This document shows, piece after piece, positions 15,072 through 18,275 of a DNA stretch of 18,275 nucleotides (its first letter is position 1; each line of letters begins with the position of its first letter). Below the pieces are notes generated by a model that was given only the letters and a program-made list of their open reading frames with translations, was not told the DNA's origin and did not search any database. Both the position numbers and the translations under genes were made by a program. This DNA comes from an uncultured Prevotellaceae bacterium (GTDB lineage: Bacteria; Bacteroidota; Bacteroidia; Bacteroidales; Bacteroidaceae), in the NCBI GenBank assembly GCA_945827465.1, contig CALZOH010000033.1, positions 1 through 18,275 on the forward strand, given 5' to 3'.

Positions 15072-16160
15072 TCACTTAACGTTGAAAACCAAATGAGCGG
15101 GGTGCACACCGGTTGCGTAAGTGTTCAGCAGATTACCATTAGTGTCCAGCTCGCTTACCGTGCCGGCACCTTTGTAGTTGGCGCCGTAGTCGCCGGCCGG
15201 GTCAGCGGTAACGAACAGATGCTTGGTGACGGGGTCGATTGAAATACCGTTGGGATACTTAACGACATCGAAAGCGCCACTCTTCACGACGGCACCCGTC
15301 TGAGTGTTGTAGTTGTAGTAGGTGTTCACGGTCTCGTAGGTTGACCAGTTGGTATAACTGTAGATGGTGTAGAGCGTCGTTCCCGATACGGCCATCATCG
15401 TGGCATTGCCCAGGACGGTCACCTTGTCGTTGGCGTCGATCTTTTGTACCGTTGACAGAATGTCGGCGTAGTTGCCCATGGAGATGACGAACACGTTGCC
15501 TTCAGCGTCAGCCGTAATCAGTGTCGGGTTAACTTCTACATCGATGTACTTCTCGACCTTCCAAGAAGCCAGGTTCACCTTGGCAACCTTCTTGCCGTTG
15601 GCATAACCGTTGGAGTAGTTCATACCGTCTGAAATGGTTACGTAAAGATAACCGTTGGCCAGGGCCATCTCTTCGGGATTGGGACCTACTTGCAGCGAAT
15701 CGAGAAGGGTCATCGTGCGCGCATTGAAGCGTGTGACGTAACCTCCGTAATTGCTGATGTACACATAACCGTCTTCGGCCACGAGGTCGCGCGGTGCACG
15801 GGTGGGAATCATCTTCTGCAACTTGAGGGTGTTCTTGTCGGTGATGAACATCACGTTCGATTCGTAAGCGATGGCGAAGAAGTAGTCGCCGTGAATCACG
15901 GCATCCTGAAGGGTGTTGCCCGGCAGAATGCCGTTCTGCGCTACGAATACACTGTCGGTCAGCGTACCGTTACCATAGTCCAGATAACCGATAGAGCTGC
16001 TGATCTTGCTGTAGAAGTTACCTTGGTTGATGACGTAAGCCCCGCTGGAGGCCGTGGGCTCGAATTTGCGGTAAACATCCGGGTCGTCATCGTCACTACA
16101 TGCCGTAAAGGTGGAGAGGCATGCCATCAAAAGAGGAATGAAGTAAAAAAACTTTTTCAT
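15072..16160 (-). CDS. btuG: Surface beta-propeller lipoprotein, BtuG-like
   Basis: A 362-residue lipoprotein. The signal peptide MKKFFYFIPLLMACLSTFTA precedes C21, and SDDDD right after it fits the acidic surface-export signal of Bacteroidota. The rest is a YncE-like/DUF5074-type propeller of repeated blades: SIGYLDYGNGTL, NVMFITDKNTLKLQ, GYVYISNYGGYVTRFNARTM, NPEEMALANGYLYVTISDG, and SELDTNGN near the end. In Bacteroides thetaiotaomicron a protein of this type (BtuG2) sits next to the TonB-dependent receptor BtuB2 and binds cobalamin at the surface with very high affinity. Here it follows the receptor gene by 12 nt, in the same order. The assignment is by architecture and synteny, not by ligand-contact residues, which I cannot verify. 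Confidence 0.8.
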   Translation of the reverse strand: MKKFFYFIPLLMACLSTFTACSDDDDPDVYRKFEPTASSGAYVINQGNFYSKISSSIGYLDYGNGTLTDSVFVAQNGILPGNTLQDAVIHGDYFFAIAYESNVMFITDKNTLKLQKMIPTRAPRDLVAEDGYVYISNYGGYVTRFNARTMTLLDSLQVGPNPEEMALANGYLYVTISDGMNYSNGYANGKKVAKVNLASWKVEKYIDVEVNPTLITADAEGNVFVISMGNYADILSTVQKIDANDKVTVLGNATMMAVSGTTLYTIYSYTNWSTYETVNTYYNYNTQTGAVVKSGAFDVVKYPNGISIDPVTKHLFVTADPAGDYGANYKGAGTVSELDTNGNLLNTYATGVHPAHLVFNVK

Positions 16161-16172
16161 TGCAATTAATAT

Positions 16173-18206
16173 TTAGAATTGTATGGATAATGTCAGTCGG
16201 TAAGCTCGGCCGGGCATGGGATAGCCGGCGATGAGGCTGTATTGTTTGTCGAAAAGATTCTGAAGGTCTGCGCGCGCTTCCATCCGGAGCGTGTGGAGGC
16301 TGAAGGGCTTCCAGAGCGAGAGATTGATGAGGGTGTAACCCTTGAACTGCGTTCCGTGAGAATGTTCCTGCGTGCTGTAACGGGAGGAAGCCCCTTGTCC
16401 GCTAGCCGAGAAGTTGACCCACGGGTTTTCATAGGCCAGCGAAAGGCAGCCGGAGTAGCGCGGCAGGTAGGGAAGCTGCTTATTGTAGGTTTGACCGCCG
16501 GGGAAGGTCTTGTCTACCACATGCTGCAACGTGTAGTTCCCGCTCAGCGTCACCATGTGTTTCTGCGCCGGCCGGAAGCGTGATTCGAGATTGATGTCAA
16601 CTCCCTTGGCATGGACTTCGCCGAGGTTGACCGTACGCCACACGTGCAGGTTGATGGGGACGGAGGTAATCTTGTCCTTGATGCGGTTTACATATCCGTC
16701 GACGGTGATCTTCAGGCCGGGCCACCACGCGGCCATGCGGCGGTTGAAGGTGATGCCGGCCCCGAGTTGATGGGTGCGTTCCGGCAGGATGTCGGTGCTG
16801 CCCAGGTGGTAATAATAGTTCTCGGTGAAGGTGGGCATGCGGAAAATATCTTTGTAGAAGGCGCGTAGGAAGAAGACCTCTTGTTTGAAGGGGCGGTACG
16901 ACAGTCCCAGCGAGGGGGTGAGCCGCTCTGCATTGAGGGCCGTCTCGCCTGCTGATACGTGATTGCGGAAGATGGAACCCAACAATCGGCCGGAGAGGCG
17001 CACCGGGCCCCACGAAAGGTTGGCCGTCAGGCTCTGCAGAATGCTGTGGCGGGCCACGTCGCTAAACACTTTCTGGTTGCTGTTCAGGTCGTCGTAGAAG
17101 TAGTCGGCGGCATACGAGACGCCCCATTGGCGGTCTTCGTAGGCTACCAGCGCTGAGGCGTAGGCTTCGCGTTGCCAATAGTTCTGCAGCAGGATGCCGT
17201 TGGGATAGATGTCGCTGCGGTTGGTGTATTTCGACTCCTGCCAGTTGTATTTGCCCATCACCTGCAGTGTCCAATTGCTGTTCAGGCTCTTGAGCCAGCG
17301 CATCTGGGCAAAGGCATTGCGGTCGTGTAGCTTTTCATTGCTGTAGGGATTGTAATAGACCACGACGCCGGGCAGATGATGATTGTTGTCGTAATAATAG
17401 AGCTTGGCGTCGAGCAGGGAGTTCCGGCCCACGTCCCAATATCCGTTCCACTGGCCGTGCCAGGTGGTCATGCGGCAATTGCTTCGCTTCTCCTCCGTTT
17501 CGGTGAGCCCGTTGACCAAGGTGAAGGGATAGTCGTTGCCTGAGAACATCCAGCTGCCGATGGCCGAGAAGGCAAAGCGCTCTGACACGCGCTGGTCGAT
17601 GCGGCCGTCAACGCCGTAGCGGTCGAAGCTTCCTTGCTCCAGTTGCAGGGTGCGCCGCGAGGGTATGCCCGAGGCCTTGGTGCCGAAGGGGCGGAAGGTG
17701 CTGATGTTGACGGTGGCGGCTGCTGCGGCAGTGCGGGCCGGCTGAAGCAGTCCGAAGTCGTCGCCTACCGTGAGGCCCAGTTCCGTAATGGCCGAGAGTC
17801 GGAAGCGTCCCAAGTCGATTTGCCCCGTTTGCGCATCGCTTACAATCATCCCGTCGTAACTGACGGCCGTGTGTTGAGCTCCTAATCCGCGCACGGAGAC
17901 GGTCTTCATGCCTCCGGCACCTCCATAGTCTTTGACGGTGATGCCCGAGAATCGGTTGAGGGCGTCGCCCATGTCGACGGCGCCGCGGCGCTTGAGTTCT
18001 TCCGAATCGTATTGTTGGCGAGGCGCCGGCGCTGATAGCGTCGGGTCAAGGCGGGTGGCGGTTACCTTCACTCCGTCGAGTGTAACCATCCTGCCGCCGG
18101 TTGAGTCAACCGGCGATGCTCCCGCCACTTCATACCACAGCACCCCAAGGGCTATTGCTGCCAGACGAAAGCAACTATTCCGAAAAGATCGGATTGCTTC
18201 TTGCAT
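16173..18206 (-). CDS. btuB: TonB-dependent outer membrane receptor, BtuB-like
   Basis: A 677-residue receptor, complete. The signal peptide (basic MQEAIRSFRNSCFR, then LAAIALGVLWYEVAGA) has likely cleavage near residue 30. A TonB-box-like MVTLDGVKVTATR (40-52) leads into the plug (about 60-165): MGDALNRFSGITVKDYGG (79-96), TVSVRGLGAQHTAVSYDGM (102-120). A beta-barrel of about 500 residues ends in a C-terminal phenylalanine after RLTLSIQF, with NLFDKQYS the usual late-barrel motif. There is no SusC-type carboxypeptidase-regulatory N-extension, so this is a small-ligand receptor rather than a glycan importer. First gene of the operon. Specificity for cobalamin is inferred from the BtuG-like gene next to it; siderophore or heme remain possible. 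Confidence 0.87.
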   Translation of the reverse strand: MQEAIRSFRNSCFRLAAIALGVLWYEVAGASPVDSTGGRMVTLDGVKVTATRLDPTLSAPAPRQQYDSEELKRRGAVDMGDALNRFSGITVKDYGGAGGMKTVSVRGLGAQHTAVSYDGMIVSDAQTGQIDLGRFRLSAITELGLTVGDDFGLLQPARTAAAAATVNISTFRPFGTKASGIPSRRTLQLEQGSFDRYGVDGRIDQRVSERFAFSAIGSWMFSGNDYPFTLVNGLTETEEKRSNCRMTTWHGQWNGYWDVGRNSLLDAKLYYYDNNHHLPGVVVYYNPYSNEKLHDRNAFAQMRWLKSLNSNWTLQVMGKYNWQESKYTNRSDIYPNGILLQNYWQREAYASALVAYEDRQWGVSYAADYFYDDLNSNQKVFSDVARHSILQSLTANLSWGPVRLSGRLLGSIFRNHVSAGETALNAERLTPSLGLSYRPFKQEVFFLRAFYKDIFRMPTFTENYYYHLGSTDILPERTHQLGAGITFNRRMAAWWPGLKITVDGYVNRIKDKITSVPINLHVWRTVNLGEVHAKGVDINLESRFRPAQKHMVTLSGNYTLQHVVDKTFPGGQTYNKQLPYLPRYSGCLSLAYENPWVNFSASGQGASSRYSTQEHSHGTQFKGYTLINLSLWKPFSLHTLRMEARADLQNLFDKQYSLIAGYPMPGRAYRLTLSIQF

Positions 18207-18275
18207 CGTTACGTACTATAAAAATTGATGATATCCACTACTTGTTACGCGAAGCGTTTCGGATACGGCTGATGG
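18207..18275 (-). promoter_or_regulatory. Leader of the transport operon, cut by the window edge
   Basis: The 69 nt upstream of the receptor's ATG contain no TAnnTTTG box. They hold a small dyad, CGAAACGCTTCG on the minus strand (18249-18260), and an A/T-rich stretch near the start codon. In Bacteroides, operons of this kind are usually preceded by a cobalamin riboswitch ending in a conserved GACCTGCC box. Here only what would be the last two bases (CC) could lie within the window, so the riboswitch cannot be seen or excluded. Confidence 0.3.

Overview
The window looks like a chromosomal segment from a moderately GC-rich member of the Bacteroidales (Prevotellaceae or Bacteroidaceae type). Three things point there. 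Promoters are of the Bacteroidota kind: a TAnnTTTG -7 box is seen upstream of seven genes, and recognisable Shine-Dalgarno sequences are mostly absent. Lipoprotein signals are followed in one case by an acidic SDDDD surface-export signal. The gene families are typical of gut and oral Bacteroidales. I cannot name the genus.

Layout, left to right. Positions 1-190 hold a degenerate 43-bp tandem array of palindromes at the 3' side of a secreted GH20 beta-N-acetylhexosaminidase (2095-212, minus). A divergent promoter region separates it from a secreted GH43-type glycosidase (2340-3383, plus). Next come a cytosolic sugar-nucleotidyltransferase (3438-4355, plus, own promoter and terminator) and a lipoprotein GH5-like (clan A) glycosidase (4465-5550, plus, with a strong terminator). 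The gap 5616-6092 contains a second 43-bp palindrome array. Then follow a bicistronic chromate-transporter pair (7217-6093, minus) and a large secreted GH3 glycosidase with a C-terminal accessory domain (7413-10265, plus). A long hairpin divides this gene from a convergent pair of tandem-duplicated PepSY-like exported proteins (11254-10353, minus). Upstream of that pair is a perfect 11-bp tandem repeat at the promoter, which looks like a binding site for an OmpR/PhoB-type response regulator. A sodium:solute symporter follows (12856-11399, minus, own promoter).

The right third is a tightly packed minus-strand operon: TonB-dependent receptor (18206-16173), surface beta-propeller lipoprotein (16160-15072), periplasmic binding lipoprotein (about 15060-13942) and FecCD/BtuC-type permease (13945-12917, with a 4-bp ATGA overlap). 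This order matches the BtuB-BtuG-BtuF-BtuC cobalamin uptake loci of Bacteroides. Together the four would capture a corrinoid at the surface, move it through the outer membrane, bind it in the periplasm and pass it across the inner membrane. The ATPase (BtuD) is not in the window.

The least ordinary signal is the pair of palindrome arrays at 1-190 and 5660-6015. Both repeat every 43-44 bp (about four helical turns). In the second, two alternating dyads sit about 21-22 bp apart. The sequence differs between the two loci while the period and dyad layout are kept, and both lie at 3' ends of genes. I do not recognise this as a named element.
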